Counted from the stretch's first letter, positions 26,921 to 36,258 are shown. The stretch is 64,000 nt of DNA from Treponema sp. UBA4377 (GCA_002391235.1 DGRX01000025.1:14359-78358), one strand, 5' to 3'. Notes: a model not told the origin generated them from the sequence alone. Numbers and translations are program-made.

Positions 26921-29215
26921 ATGAAAAGAAGACTCGTGACCTCGGCCTTGCCGTATGTAAACAACATTCCCCACTTGGGAAACTTGATACAAATGCTCAG
27001 CGCGGACGTTTACGCGCGCTTTTGCCGAAGCCGGGGCTACGACACTCTTTATGTTTGCGGAACCGACGAATACGGAACCGCGACCGAGACAAAGGCGCTG
27101 GAGGAAAAAAAGACTCCGCGCGAGCTTTGCGACTACTACTTTAAGGAACACACAAAAATCTACGACTGGTTCCACATCGACTTTGACATTTTTGGCCGCA
27201 CTTCAAATCCTGAATGCACAGAGCGCACGCAAGAGCTTTACAAGGACTTGGAAAAGAACGGTTACATCGTTGAAAAAACAAACACCCAGCTTTACTGCCC
27301 CAAGTGCCAGCGCTTTTTGGCCGACCGCTACGTTCACGGCGTTTGCCCCAAGTGCGGAAGCGACAAGGCGCGCGGAGACCAGTGCGACGACTGCGGAAGC
27401 CTTCTTGACCCGATTGAATTGAAAGAGCCAAAGTGCTCCACTTGCGGCGCGACCCCAGAGCCAAAAGAGACCAAGCATCTTTACATAAACCTTCCGGCCA
27501 TCAGCCAAAAGCTAAACGAATGGATGGAAAAAACTAGCGCCGAAGGAAAGTGGAGCGACAACGCGATAAACATCACAAAGGCATGGATTCGCGACGGCCT
27601 AAACGAAAGGGCCATCACCCGCGACTTAAAGTGGGGCATTCCCGTTCCGCGCGAAGGCTACGAGAACAAGGTCTTCTACGTTTGGTTCAACGCTCCGATC
27701 GGCTACATTTCAATCACCCAGCAGCTTGCGAACGAGCTTAAGGCGGCGGGAAAAGATTCCTTTGACTGGCAGTCTTGGTGGCAGCCCAAGGACAAGGACG
27801 TGGAATTGTTCCAGTTTATTGGAAAGGACAACATTCCCTTCCACACGGTGATTTTCCCTTGCACGCTTTTGGGAAGCGGCCGCGACTGGACAAAGCTTTA
27901 CCACATGAGTTCGACTGAATACTTGAATTACGAGGACGGAAAGTTCTCAAAAAGCCGCGGAGTCGGTGTCTTTGGAAGCGACGCGATAGAGACCGGAATC
28001 CCAGCCGACGCTTGGCGCTTTTACATTTTCTACAACAGGCCTGAAAAACAAGACTTTCAGTTCACTTGGAAGGACTTCCAGGAAAAGCTTAATTCGGAGC
28101 TTGTCGGCAATTTGGGAAACCTCGTCAACCGAACGCTCTTGTTCGTCAACAAGTACTACGAGGGAAAAATTCCTTCCGCGCCCGTCGACGAAGAATTGTG
28201 GGCCAAGGTCCGAGCGCTTGAAGAAAAAATCACCGACAACATGGAGTGGGCCAACCTTAAGGACGCCTTCCGCCAAATGTTCGAGATCGCCGACATTTGC
28301 AACAAGGCTTTCCAAGCCGCCGAGCCGTGGAAGGCGCGGAACGAAGACCCCGCCAAGGCCGAAAAGCTCATTCACAACCTTTGCTATGTAATCAAGGACT
28401 TGATGATCATGGCCCACGCCTTTATGCCCCAGTACACGCAAAAAGTCATGGGCTATTTTGGAAAGACCATAAAGGAAAGCCGCATAGGCCAGCCCACGCT
28501 TGAGGGCTTGGACTGGTCCGACTTGGGCAAAATGGAAGGCTTGGACTCTCTTGGCCCGACAGAGATTTACTTCACTCCGATGGACAAAAAGACCATGGAA
28601 GCCTTTAGGGAAAAATTCTCAGGAAGCCAAAAGGAACGGAAGGAAGGCGGACAAAAGAAAGAAAAAGTCAAAAAGGCCGCCAAAGAGGAGCCGGCTCCCT
28701 TGCCGCCCGCCGAGCAGCCCGCGCACTTTAACAAGAACATCGAGCTTCGCGTGGCAAAAATCCTTAAGGTTGACAACAACCCCGAGGGCGACAAATTGTA
28801 TGTCGAGACCATGGACGACGGAAGCGGAAAAGAGCGCATAGTCCAGTCCGGTCTTCGCCAATACCTTAAGCCCGAGGACTTGATTGGAAAGAACATAATT
28901 TTGGCGGCCAACTTGGCCCCCCGAAAAATGCGCGGAATCGAAAGCCACGGAATGCTCCTCGCCGCCGACTACAAGGACGCGGACGGAAAGGATTGCGTCG
29001 AAGTTTTGACCGCGCCTTGGGCCAAGCCCGGCGACCCGGTAATTTTGGAAGGCGCCGACCCGGCCTTTAAAAAGCCCGACGTCATCGACATTGACACTTT
29101 CTGCGCGGTCGAAATCAAGACCGTAAACAAGAGCGTTCAAATCGGCGGCGTGAACCTTGTTGTCGGCGGAAAGGCCGTCACGACAGAATTTACGGTTAAC
29201 GGAGACATTCACTAA
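26921..29215 (+). CDS. metG: Methionyl-tRNA synthetase
   Basis: 764 residues. It charges tRNA-Met with methionine. Seen: the class I HIGH-type motif HLGN (18-21), a zinc-binding insert with CPKC, CPKCG, CDDCG and CSTCG knuckles (about 126-180), and the KMSKS-type motif KFSKS (about 341-345). The anticodon-binding helical domain follows. A Lys/Glu/Pro-rich linker (about 565-600) leads to a C-terminal EMAP II/Trbp111-type tRNA-binding domain (about 600-710, NIELRVAKILKVDNNPEGDKLYVE). The four Cys pairs mark the two-zinc MetG1 type. The tail after about 710 extends the usual end. Its own promoter lies just upstream, and the FemAB gene follows without a gap. Confidence 0.96.
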   Translation: MKRRLVTSALPYVNNIPHLGNLIQMLSADVYARFCRSRGYDTLYVCGTDEYGTATETKALEEKKTPRELCDYYFKEHTKIYDWFHIDFDIFGRTSNPECTERTQELYKDLEKNGYIVEKTNTQLYCPKCQRFLADRYVHGVCPKCGSDKARGDQCDDCGSLLDPIELKEPKCSTCGATPEPKETKHLYINLPAISQKLNEWMEKTSAEGKWSDNAINITKAWIRDGLNERAITRDLKWGIPVPREGYENKVFYVWFNAPIGYISITQQLANELKAAGKDSFDWQSWWQPKDKDVELFQFIGKDNIPFHTVIFPCTLLGSGRDWTKLYHMSSTEYLNYEDGKFSKSRGVGVFGSDAIETGIPADAWRFYIFYNRPEKQDFQFTWKDFQEKLNSELVGNLGNLVNRTLLFVNKYYEGKIPSAPVDEELWAKVRALEEKITDNMEWANLKDAFRQMFEIADICNKAFQAAEPWKARNEDPAKAEKLIHNLCYVIKDLMIMAHAFMPQYTQKVMGYFGKTIKESRIGQPTLEGLDWSDLGKMEGLDSLGPTEIYFTPMDKKTMEAFREKFSGSQKERKEGGQKKEKVKKAAKEEPAPLPPAEQPAHFNKNIELRVAKILKVDNNPEGDKLYVETMDDGSGKERIVQSGLRQYLKPEDLIGKNIILAANLAPRKMRGIESHGMLLAADYKDADGKDCVEVLTAPWAKPGDPVILEGADPAFKKPDVIDIDTFCAVEIKTVNKSVQIGGVNLVVGGKAVTTEFTVNGDIH

Positions 29216-30511
29216 TTGTCCTGCGTCACTGTTCAAAAGCTGGAATTCTCCCCAAGCGGAAACGAAGGCTCTTTTTTGCAAACTCCCTTTTGGGGCCTCT
29301 TTAAGTCGCGCCACGGCTGGAAATTGATCCGGGCCCGCGCGTCTTTTGGCGCGGAAGAAAACCGTTCGCAAGCCAAAGACGGCGCGGCTAAAGAAAACGC
29401 TTTGAAAGCCCAAGAGGCGGGCGGCTTTGACTTTTCGATTTTGGTCCGCTCTTTCGCGCGCGGCTTTTTTAGTCTGGCCTACGTTCCGCTTTTTCCGAGC
29501 GAAAAAGCCTTTAAGTTTTTGCAAGCCAAAGAGGGCGGCGTAGCGAACGGCAGCGCCAGCTCGAACGAGGGCGGCGAAACTAATTCTAGCGCCGGCTCGA
29601 ACGAGGGCGGCTTGTCTGGTTTCGCGGCCGCGCCAAGTCCAAAAGTTTTTTGCGCCGAGCTTGACCAATTGGCGGCCGCGCTAAAGGCACTTTTGCCTTC
29701 CAACACGATTTGCGTCCGCTTTGACCCGCAAGTTGAATTTCCTGAGCCCGACGAGCGCGACGAGTTTAACAAAAGCGTAAAAGCCGCCGCAAAAAAAGGC
29801 CGCTTTTTGTGCGAAAAAAACGCGGTGGACATCCAGCCGCCCGACACGACGCAAGTTGACTTGACGCGGACCGAAGAAGAAATCTTGGCCGCGATGAAAA
29901 ACAAGTGGAGATACAACGTAAACCTTGCCAAAAGGAAGGGCGTTCAAATCCAAAAAATATCCGGAAACAGTCTCAACTTGTCTGATTTTGTAGACATTTT
30001 TTACGATTTGTACAAGGAAACAAGCGCGCGCGACGGCATCGCGATGCATGCAAAGGCCTATTACAAGGACTTGCTTGAGCTTTCGGCCCAAGAGGCGCAA
30101 AAAGGAAGCGATGTTCCACAAGTGAATCTTTACGTGGCAAGCCACGAGGGCGACAACTTGGGCGCCATCATGACGCTTTTTTCAAAGACCGAAAGCGTTT
30201 ACCTTTACGGCTGTTCCTCCAACAAAAAAAGAAATTTAATGCCAAACTTCCTCTTGCAGTGGACGGCGATGAGCGACGCCAAGGCTTACGGAAGCCGCTA
30301 TTACGACATGTACGGAATGCCGCCGACCGACGACCCAAGCCACCCGATGCATGGCCTTTATCTTTTTAAGACCGGCTTTGGCGGGCGGAACGTTCACCGC
30401 GCCGGTAGCTATGACGTTCCGCTAAAAGGAATATACAAACTTTGCGTTCTTGCGGAAGGCGCCAGGGCTTTTTGGCATAAAAAAATATTGAAGAAAATTC
30501 GCGGACGGTAA
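29216..30511 (+). CDS. FemAB family aminoacyltransferase (peptidoglycan cross-bridge type)
   Basis: 431 residues, TTG start directly after the metG stop. The second half has FemAB hallmarks: DLTRTEEEILAAMKNKWRYNVNLAKRKGV, then a VASHEGDNLGAIMTLF strand and the YLYGCSSNKKRNLMPNFLLQW motif with YYDMYGMPP. FemAB/MurM enzymes use aminoacyl-tRNA to add amino acids to lipid II or its stem peptide. The location next to metG fits a tRNA theme but does not identify the amino acid. Residues about 105-135 hold a Gly/Asn/Ser-rich tandem repeat (12-residue units) and about 40-65 a charged Ala/Lys-rich insert; neither belongs to the family core. rnz follows after 3 bases. Confidence 0.82.
   Translation: MSCVTVQKLEFSPSGNEGSFLQTPFWGLFKSRHGWKLIRARASFGAEENRSQAKDGAAKENALKAQEAGGFDFSILVRSFARGFFSLAYVPLFPSEKAFKFLQAKEGGVANGSASSNEGGETNSSAGSNEGGLSGFAAAPSPKVFCAELDQLAAALKALLPSNTICVRFDPQVEFPEPDERDEFNKSVKAAAKKGRFLCEKNAVDIQPPDTTQVDLTRTEEEILAAMKNKWRYNVNLAKRKGVQIQKISGNSLNLSDFVDIFYDLYKETSARDGIAMHAKAYYKDLLELSAQEAQKGSDVPQVNLYVASHEGDNLGAIMTLFSKTESVYLYGCSSNKKRNLMPNFLLQWTAMSDAKAYGSRYYDMYGMPPTDDPSHPMHGLYLFKTGFGGRNVHRAGSYDVPLKGIYKLCVLAEGARAFWHKKILKKIRGR
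29531..29611 (+). repeat. 36-base tandem repeat inside the FemAB gene
   Basis: Two and a bit in-frame 36-base units encoding EGGVANGSASSN, EGGETNSSAGSN and EGG. A 24-base core (29552-29575 and 29588-29611) is identical at 23 positions. The unit is a multiple of 3, so copy-number change would keep the frame. Confidence 0.8.
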
Positions 30512-30514
30512 AAT

Positions 30515-31441
30515 ATGAACATGGAATGCTTTATTTTGGGCTGCGGCGGAATGATGCCGCTTCCGTACAGGCACCTTACGTCGGCGCTTTTAAGGCGCGA
30601 CGGAGACCTCTTTTTGTTTGACGGAGGCGAGGGAACCCAAGTGTCGCTGCGCCGCCTTAACCTTAAGTGGAAAAAAATCAACGCGATTTTTGTAAGCCAC
30701 ACGCACGCCGACCATGTCACCGGCCTTCCGGGAATCATGATGCTTAGCGCGCAGGTTGAACGGAGCGAGCCCCTTTACATTTACGGCCCGCCAAAAATCG
30801 CCGAGTACATCGAGACAAGCCGAAAGGTTTTGGACATGTACATAAACTATCCTGTCGTAGTGAAGGAAATCACGGCGCCTTGCGTCGTCCACAAGGAAAA
30901 GGACTTTCAAGTCAGGGCCTTTCCGCTTGACCACACAAAGGTTTGCGTAGGCTACACGCTGGAAGAATTTGACAGGCCGGGCCAGTTCAATCCAAAGGCC
31001 GCAATGGACCTTAAGGTTCCTTGCGGAGCCTTGTGGTCAAAGCTTCAAAGCGGCCATGAAGTCAGCGCAAGCGACGGAACGATTGTAAGACCAGAGCAAG
31101 TTCTTGGCCCGTCAAGAAAAGGCCGCAAGTTCAGCTACGTGACCGACACCCTTTACCTTGATTCAATCGCCAAGGAAGTCAAAGGAAGCGATCTCCTTCT
31201 TTGCGAGGGAATGTTTGAGGACGCGCTCCTTGACCAAGCCAAGGAAAAAAAGCACATGACCGCAAAGCAGGCCGCCACAATCGCCCGCGACGCGCAAGTA
31301 AAGAAAATGGCTATGATTCACTACAGCCCGCGCTACACCGACAAGGAGCTTTCCGTTTTGGAAAGCGAGGCGCGCGAAATTTTTCCGCAAGCGATTTTGG
31401 GCCGCGACCGAATGCGCTTTGAAATTCCCTACGAGGACTAG
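30515..31441 (+). CDS. rnz: Ribonuclease Z
   Basis: 308 residues. A metallo-beta-lactamase-fold tRNA 3' endonuclease that removes 3' trailers so that CCA can be added, fitting a genome with a tRNA lacking CCA. Seen: the zinc motif SHTHADH (about 62-68), FDGGEGTQVSLRR near the N terminus (the ELAC-type DCGEGTQ equivalent), a FPLDHTK histidine motif, the VTDT aspartate motif and the MIHYSPRYTD histidine near the C terminus. Two starts are possible, the ATG at 30515 (MNMECF) or at 30521. It belongs to the metG-femAB-rnz-ABC run. Confidence 0.92.
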   Translation: MNMECFILGCGGMMPLPYRHLTSALLRRDGDLFLFDGGEGTQVSLRRLNLKWKKINAIFVSHTHADHVTGLPGIMMLSAQVERSEPLYIYGPPKIAEYIETSRKVLDMYINYPVVVKEITAPCVVHKEKDFQVRAFPLDHTKVCVGYTLEEFDRPGQFNPKAAMDLKVPCGALWSKLQSGHEVSASDGTIVRPEQVLGPSRKGRKFSYVTDTLYLDSIAKEVKGSDLLLCEGMFEDALLDQAKEKKHMTAKQAATIARDAQVKKMAMIHYSPRYTDKELSVLESEAREIFPQAILGRDRMRFEIPYED

Positions 31442-31452
31442 CGGAGCGTTTT

Positions 31453-34400
31453 ATGGTTCGCGCCGTTTCTTTTTCAAAAACATATTCAAAAAAATCTAAG
31501 GCGGCCTGCGCCGATGTCACGCTGACCGCCGAGCGCGGAAAGATAACCGTCCTTCTTGGCCCAAACGGCGCCGGAAAAAGCACGCTCTTAAAGGCCTTTT
31601 GCGCCCAGCATTACGCGACAAGCGGCAAGGTTCTTGCGGAACGGAGCGACGGCGCCATTTTTGACGCGGCCGAAAGCCCGGAAGAAGTCAAGGCCATGAC
31701 AGGCTTTGTAAGCGAAGTTCCCGCGCTTTATGACGATTGGACTGTCATCGAGTTTTTGGAAATGGCCGCCGCCCTGCGACTTGCGGAGGCTGATTGCAAG
31801 GCAAAAACTGCGGCCGCGCCACAAGCCCAAGACGCTTCGAAAAAAAAAGAGACTGATGGCAAAACAAAAACTGTGGCCGCCCCATGCGCTTTGGCCGCCA
31901 AAAAAGCCGCGCGCCTTTGCAAGCTGGACTCTGTCTTAAATCAAAAAATATCTTCGCTAAGCCACGGCTACAGGCAGCGCGTGAACTTCGCGCAGGCGCT
32001 CGTCTCAGACCCTCAAATTTTAATCCTTGACGAGCCTGCGACCGGCCTTGACCCGGAACAGATTCGCGAAATGCGAAAGCTTGTCCAAGACCTAAAAAAG
32101 AGCCGCGCGGTGATTTTTTCCACCCACATAATCCAAGAGGCCGAGTCTCTTTCCGACACAATTTACATCATAAAAGACGGCCGCGTCGCGGCCAGCGGAA
32201 GCCCGTCCGAGCTTATGAAGAAAAGCGGCTCCAAGAATTTGGAAGACGCCTACTTGTTCTTTGTCTCCGACCCGCGCGGCTCAAGCAATTCTGGTCTTGC
32301 CGCCGTGCCTGGCGCTGAAACAGTCCGCAAGATCCAAAGCGCGGCCTCCGATTGCGGCATGTCAAACGATTCGGCCGCCTCGACCGATTCAAGCCTTGCG
32401 ACCGATTCCCGCGCCTCAACCGTTTCCACGGCGGTAAACGCGCCTGCCTTTTTGGGCTTGGTGAAAAAAGAGCTTTTCTCATGCGCGATAAATCCATTCT
32501 ATTGGATCGCAGCCCTTGTGTTCGCGCTATTTTCCGCGGCCGCCTTCTTTTTTGGAAGCCGCTTTTTTGTCCAAGGCCTTGGAAACTCTTCCTTGTCGCC
32601 GTTCTTTTTGGCGATGCCCTATGTCTTGTCGTTTTTGATTCCGGCCTTTTGTATGAACATAAAGGAGCGAGCCTTTGACCAAACGCTTCCTTTTGGCGAG
32701 TTCGCAAAGTTGGGCGCGCGGCTATGCGCGGCGCTTCTTTTATTTTTGTTTTGCTTGCTTGGAACGATTTTAGTTCCGGTATGCGTGTCTTTTTTTGGAA
32801 GCGTTGACTTAGGCGCGGCCTTTACGGCTTATCTTGGCCTATTGTTTTTTGCGATGGCGTCAACCGCTTTTTGTCTTTTTTTGTCTTGCCTTTTAAAAAG
32901 CCGCGCCGCGTATTTTTCCTTTGCGGTCTTTGCCTTGTCCGCGATAAATTTTTCGCACAATATTTTAAATTATGTCCAGCTTTCTGACGGTCTTAGCGCA
33001 GCGATCCGTTCGATAAGCTTTGCTTGGCGCTTTGACTCCGCCTCAAAAGGAATTCTAGACACAAGGGACTTTTCTTTTTTCGCGCTTTCCGCTCTTTTGT
33101 TTTTGACTCTAGGCGCCTGCGTCTTGGAACGAAGGAAGGGAAAAAGTTTTTTTCGCAAGGGCCGCGCGTTTAGGTCATGGACAATGGTTTTTGTTTTTGT
33201 CTTTTTGTTCCTGGATGCGGACAGGCTGTACGCGCGCTTGGATTTTAGCGCGGGAAAAAATTACGCTCCGTCCGAGCGGACAATATCCTTGCTTTCGCAG
33301 GCGCAAGAAAAAGTCAGGATTTCTTATTACCGTTCCGCCGAACTTTTAAGGCTTTATCCACAGGTTAGGGATGTTGGCGATTTTTTGCGCTCGCTTTCTT
33401 ATTCTTGCAAGAAAGTGTCATATGCTGAATTTGAGGCAGGAACTTCCGCCGCGCAAAAGATTTTGAATGAGCTTCCCGTTCAGCCATTTCAAATTCAAAA
33501 GCAAAAAAACAATTCGATGGAATACGTCAACGCTTATTCCGCGGTCATAATCGACTACATGGACAAAAGCCTTTGCTTGCCGGCTGCCTTTTCGACATTC
33601 GGCCTTGAATACGACTTGAATTTGCGCTTTGACTACTTGATAAAGCAAAAAAGCCGCCGCGCCTATCTTCTTTGCGGCAACGGCATGAGCCTAAAAAAAG
33701 ACTACAAGAGCGCCATTGACTGGCTTAATTTGGAAGGCTTTGAGACAATTGAACTAGACGCAAGCGATTTGCCTTTTGCTGCATTGGACAAAACAATTCC
33801 TTTGGCGCTCTTTGGAACGAATGATTTGAGCCAGGAAGAAGCGGCGGCGATTTCTAGTTTTGCGAGCGGCGGAGGCCGCCTTCTTGCGATGGCAAGCCCT
33901 TATGCGGTCAATTTGAACGGAGACTGGTCATTGCGTAAAAACAAGCTCGACTATGCGCTTCCGATTTTGGAGCGGGAGGGAATCGCTTTTAGCGAATCCT
34001 TGGCGGCCGATCTTTCTTGCGTCCGCGCGAACTTTTACTCTTCCGGCAATAACGACGATCAGGGCGGGCAGAATGCCAGGGAAAATAAGTCGGTCAACTA
34101 TCCGCTGTGGATAAATCTTTTGCCGCAAGCAGGCGCTCCATACGGCGCCAACGTTTTTTGGGCCAGCCCCCTTTCGTTGGACAAGGCAAAGGCCGAGCCT
34201 CTTTTGATTTCAAGCCCCGCCTCATGGCGCTTTTTGCCCGACAAAAAAAATCCCGATTTGCTCTTTGACACAAATCCCTTCACCGTTCCAAAGACCGCGA
34301 TCGCCGATCCCTTGGTTCAAAAAGAAGAAAGCGTTCTTGCCGCCCGGACTTTGGACAAAAAAATAATCGCAATCAGCGGAGACTTGTTCGCAAACGATTT

Positions 34401-34665
34401 GCTTTTGTCGCTTAGCGGCGGAGAGACCGGCGACTTTAGGAACTTTAATTATTTGACGACAAGCCTTTTGGAATTGTCGGGCGAAAGCGACATGGCCGCG
34501 CTAAAGAACAAGGGAGCCTCGGACTTTTCTTTGTGGAAGATTAGCGAAAGCCGCGAATGGCAGTCGGCTAAAAATCTTTCGCTTTTGTTGAACTTTGCCG
34601 CGCTTCCGTTGGCTCTTTTTCTTTTAATGGCGGCTTTTTTTTCAAGGAGAAAGGTTTTTAAATGA
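31453..34665 (+). CDS. Fused ABC transporter: GldA-like ATPase + permease + GldG-like domain
   Basis: 1070 residues in one chain, where other bacteria usually have three genes. Residues 1-270 are an ABC ATPase with Walker A GPNGAGKST (36-44), the signature LSHGYRQR (a variant of LSGGQ), Walker B ILILDEPATGLDP and the switch His in FSTHIIQEAE. The ATPase contains an Ala/Lys/Thr-rich insert (about 110-147). A Ser/Asp/Ala-rich linker (about 275-330) leads to a six-helix permease (about 335-575). A further membrane segment (about 580-600) and a large periplasmic GldG/ABC-2-type region (about 605-1035) follow, then a final membrane segment. The cargo is unknown; relatives act in gliding or envelope export. 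The start has GGAG 6 bases upstream and the stop overlaps the DUF4340 gene. Confidence 0.85.
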   Translation: MVRAVSFSKTYSKKSKAACADVTLTAERGKITVLLGPNGAGKSTLLKAFCAQHYATSGKVLAERSDGAIFDAAESPEEVKAMTGFVSEVPALYDDWTVIEFLEMAAALRLAEADCKAKTAAAPQAQDASKKKETDGKTKTVAAPCALAAKKAARLCKLDSVLNQKISSLSHGYRQRVNFAQALVSDPQILILDEPATGLDPEQIREMRKLVQDLKKSRAVIFSTHIIQEAESLSDTIYIIKDGRVAASGSPSELMKKSGSKNLEDAYLFFVSDPRGSSNSGLAAVPGAETVRKIQSAASDCGMSNDSAASTDSSLATDSRASTVSTAVNAPAFLGLVKKELFSCAINPFYWIAALVFALFSAAAFFFGSRFFVQGLGNSSLSPFFLAMPYVLSFLIPAFCMNIKERAFDQTLPFGEFAKLGARLCAALLLFLFCLLGTILVPVCVSFFGSVDLGAAFTAYLGLLFFAMASTAFCLFLSCLLKSRAAYFSFAVFALSAINFSHNILNYVQLSDGLSAAIRSISFAWRFDSASKGILDTRDFSFFALSALLFLTLGACVLERRKGKSFFRKGRAFRSWTMVFVFVFLFLDADRLYARLDFSAGKNYAPSERTISLLSQAQEKVRISYYRSAELLRLYPQVRDVGDFLRSLSYSCKKVSYAEFEAGTSAAQKILNELPVQPFQIQKQKNNSMEYVNAYSAVIIDYMDKSLCLPAAFSTFGLEYDLNLRFDYLIKQKSRRAYLLCGNGMSLKKDYKSAIDWLNLEGFETIELDASDLPFAALDKTIPLALFGTNDLSQEEAAAISSFASGGGRLLAMASPYAVNLNGDWSLRKNKLDYALPILEREGIAFSESLAADLSCVRANFYSSGNNDDQGGQNARENKSVNYPLWINLLPQAGAPYGANVFWASPLSLDKAKAEPLLISSPASWRFLPDKKNPDLLFDTNPFTVPKTAIADPLVQKEESVLAARTLDKKIIAISGDLFANDLLLSLSGGETGDFRNFNYLTTSLLELSGESDMAALKNKGASDFSLWKISESREWQSAKNLSLLLNFAALPLALFLLMAAFFSRRKVFK
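31786..31880 (+). repeat. Two in-frame micro-insertion units in the ABC ATPase
   Basis: Unit A (31788-31817) and unit B (31851-31880) are 30 bases each and match at 25 positions. They encode ADCKAKTAAA and TDGKTKTVAA. Related units occur in murC and alr. They lie between the Q-loop region and the signature motif. Confidence 0.6.
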
Positions 34666-35513
34666 AAGCAAAAGTTTTTTCGCAAATAAAAAAATTCCGC
34701 CTTCAAATTTTATTGGCCCTTTTGGCGGCGCTTTATTTTCTTTCCGCTCCAAAAAGCGAAAAGTCTTTTACTACCGCTCTTTTAAATCCCAAGCATAAGG
34801 TTCAAAAAATCGTCCTTGGAAATCTTGATCAAGGACAGCTTGTCATTCAAAAAACCGGTTCTTTTTGGCTGGGGCAAAAAAATGTCGCTGACGGCAAAGA
34901 CCTTTTCTTTATTTGCGATCCGGCTTTGGCCGAAAATTTTTTGTCAGTCTTAAAAAGGATTTCGACAGTTTACGAAGTCTCGAACACAATAAATTTAAAG
35001 GCTTACGGTTTGGAAAAGGGCGGCGCTTTTTATCTTGAGCTTTTTGACGGCGAAAAATCTGTCTTGAATATAATTTTCGGAAGCGTGGATTCCGCCCACA
35101 GGCTTTTCTTTTTTGTTCCTGAAAGGCAAAAAATATTTTCGATTGATTCAGAAGCCTTGGCGCCTTGCTTAAGCGCAAGCGAAAATCTTTGGGCAAGCCC
35201 GGAAATTTTCCCCAAGGAAATTGTCGGGACTGACAAAAAATACAGGCACGCAAAGCTTGCGTCTTTGCAAGGCCAGCCGCTTTTAGCGGACGACATTAAT
35301 TGGCAGGACGCGCTTGCAAAAGATTATGACGCAGGCGATGGAAACGTTTACAAGGCCTTCTTTTTGCCCAAGACAGACGGCGACTATTATTGCCGTTTGC
35401 AAGTCCAGCCCAGCGCGCAAAGGCCGCAAGAAGAAAAGGTCGCGCTAAAAAAAATCAACGCCGTATTCAATGTCAGCGCCTGGACTTTTGAGCGCGTCAT
35501 GGAACAGGAATAG
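34662..35513 (+). CDS. DUF4340 domain protein, partner of the fused ABC transporter
   Basis: 283 residues. A basic N terminus and one membrane segment (about 13-30) anchor a periplasmic domain. The region with VQKIVLGNLDQGQLVIQKTGSFWLG, followed by a strand-rich YGLEKGGAFYLELFDGEKSVLNIIFG, fits DUF4340. DUF4340 proteins usually sit next to GldG-type ABC transporters, as here; the start overlaps the stop of the fusion gene by 4 bases. The role is unknown, probably an accessory subunit of the same envelope machine. It ends 16 bases from the convergent CPBP gene. Confidence 0.78.
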   Translation: MKAKVFSQIKKFRLQILLALLAALYFLSAPKSEKSFTTALLNPKHKVQKIVLGNLDQGQLVIQKTGSFWLGQKNVADGKDLFFICDPALAENFLSVLKRISTVYEVSNTINLKAYGLEKGGAFYLELFDGEKSVLNIIFGSVDSAHRLFFFVPERQKIFSIDSEALAPCLSASENLWASPEIFPKEIVGTDKKYRHAKLASLQGQPLLADDINWQDALAKDYDAGDGNVYKAFFLPKTDGDYYCRLQVQPSAQRPQEEKVALKKINAVFNVSAWTFERVMEQE

Positions 35514-35529
35514 TTTCCCTATGCCAAAA

Positions 35530-36204
35530 TCATCTTCCCAGCAAAAAAAGCGCGGCCGCGTTATAGGCTAGGTGCGCGATGAAGGGCGGCCAAACGCTTT
35601 TTGACTTTACAAAAGACACTCTTAAAATTATTCCGCAGACTAAGGCGTTAAAAAGCGCGAGCGTTCCCTGGTACCTGTGCGAAAAGGCGAACAATAAAAC
35701 CGCGGCCGCTTCCGCCATCCAAAAAAGAGCGGCATGATTTTTTGACCGAGCGATCGTTCCAAGCGCCTTTGGCAAATAAAGGCGGTAAAGGCATTCTTCG
35801 TAAAAGGCGCTTGCGCAAAGAATAAAAGCGCAGCAAAGGAATTCAAAAAAGTTTGACGGAAGGATTACGTTCACCAAAGACTGGACATTCAGCGCGATTG
35901 CGGCCAGCTCAAAAAGAGCGGCGCAAATGGCTAGGCTTCCAAAGGTTAAAAAGAAATTTCCGCTAAAGGCCGCAAGCCTCCAAAGCCCCGCTTTTTGAAC
36001 CTCATTTTGGCCTTGCGGGCCGCTTTTGTTTTGCAAGCGTTCCTGAAAGTATAAAAAAAGGGCCAAAAGCAGGTTTGGAAGCATAAAAAAGTTAAATTTT
36101 GAGAAGTCTATGGTCAAATCGCTTGAAAAACTGGCAAAAAGCGGGGGGATAACAAAAATCAACAATATTATGAAAAACTGTAGAAAAAATTTCAATTTTG
36201 TCAT
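35530..36204 (-). CDS. CPBP family intramembrane metalloprotease
   Basis: 224 residues, mostly hydrophobic, with about six to eight membrane segments. The CPBP (Abi/CAAX protease) motifs are present: YEECLYR (the EExxxR motif, about residue 137), FSHRYQGT (second motif His) and IAHLAYNA near the C terminus (third motif His and Asn). Such proteins cleave within or near membranes, for instance prenylated or peptide substrates, but most bacterial members have no known substrate. The start has no ribosome site; TTGTAT, 17 bases, TATACT lies upstream with 11 bases to the ATG. Confidence 0.82.
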   Translation of the reverse strand: MTKLKFFLQFFIILLIFVIPPLFASFSSDLTIDFSKFNFFMLPNLLLALFLYFQERLQNKSGPQGQNEVQKAGLWRLAAFSGNFFLTFGSLAICAALFELAAIALNVQSLVNVILPSNFFEFLCCAFILCASAFYEECLYRLYLPKALGTIARSKNHAALFWMAEAAAVLLFAFSHRYQGTLALFNALVCGIILRVSFVKSKSVWPPFIAHLAYNAAALFLLGR

Positions 36205-36215
36205 ATAATATAAGT

Positions 36216-36244
36216 AGTATAATTTGTTTTATTGATTTATACAA
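36216..36244 (-). promoter_or_regulatory. Promoter of the CPBP protease gene
   Basis: Minus strand -35 TTGTAT (36244-36239), 17-base spacer, -10 TATACT (36221-36216), then 11 bases to the ATG. The leader would be only about 5 bases. On the plus strand the same region holds TATAAT (36218-36223), a possible -10 box for the PilZ gene, so the two promoters overlap. Confidence 0.5.
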
Positions 36245-36258
36245 GTTAGAGGATTTTT

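Noticed and set aside
28619..29668. A 349-codon open frame on the minus strand across the ends of metG and the FemAB gene
   Set aside because: The plus strand has two clear enzymes here. The antisense product is biased, has no recognisable motif and follows from GC-rich third positions of the real genes.
30509..30523. TAAAAT six bases before the second ATG of rnz as another leaderless start
   Set aside because: The only -35-like box is 15 bases away and the gene follows FemAB by 3 bases, so read-through is a simpler explanation.
35560..35590. GCGGCCGCG followed by TTATAGGCTAGG, resembling the intergenic TAGGCTTGC repeats
   Set aside because: It encodes part of the CPBP protease (AYNAAALFLLG) and lacks the second copy and the exact TAGGCTTGC core.
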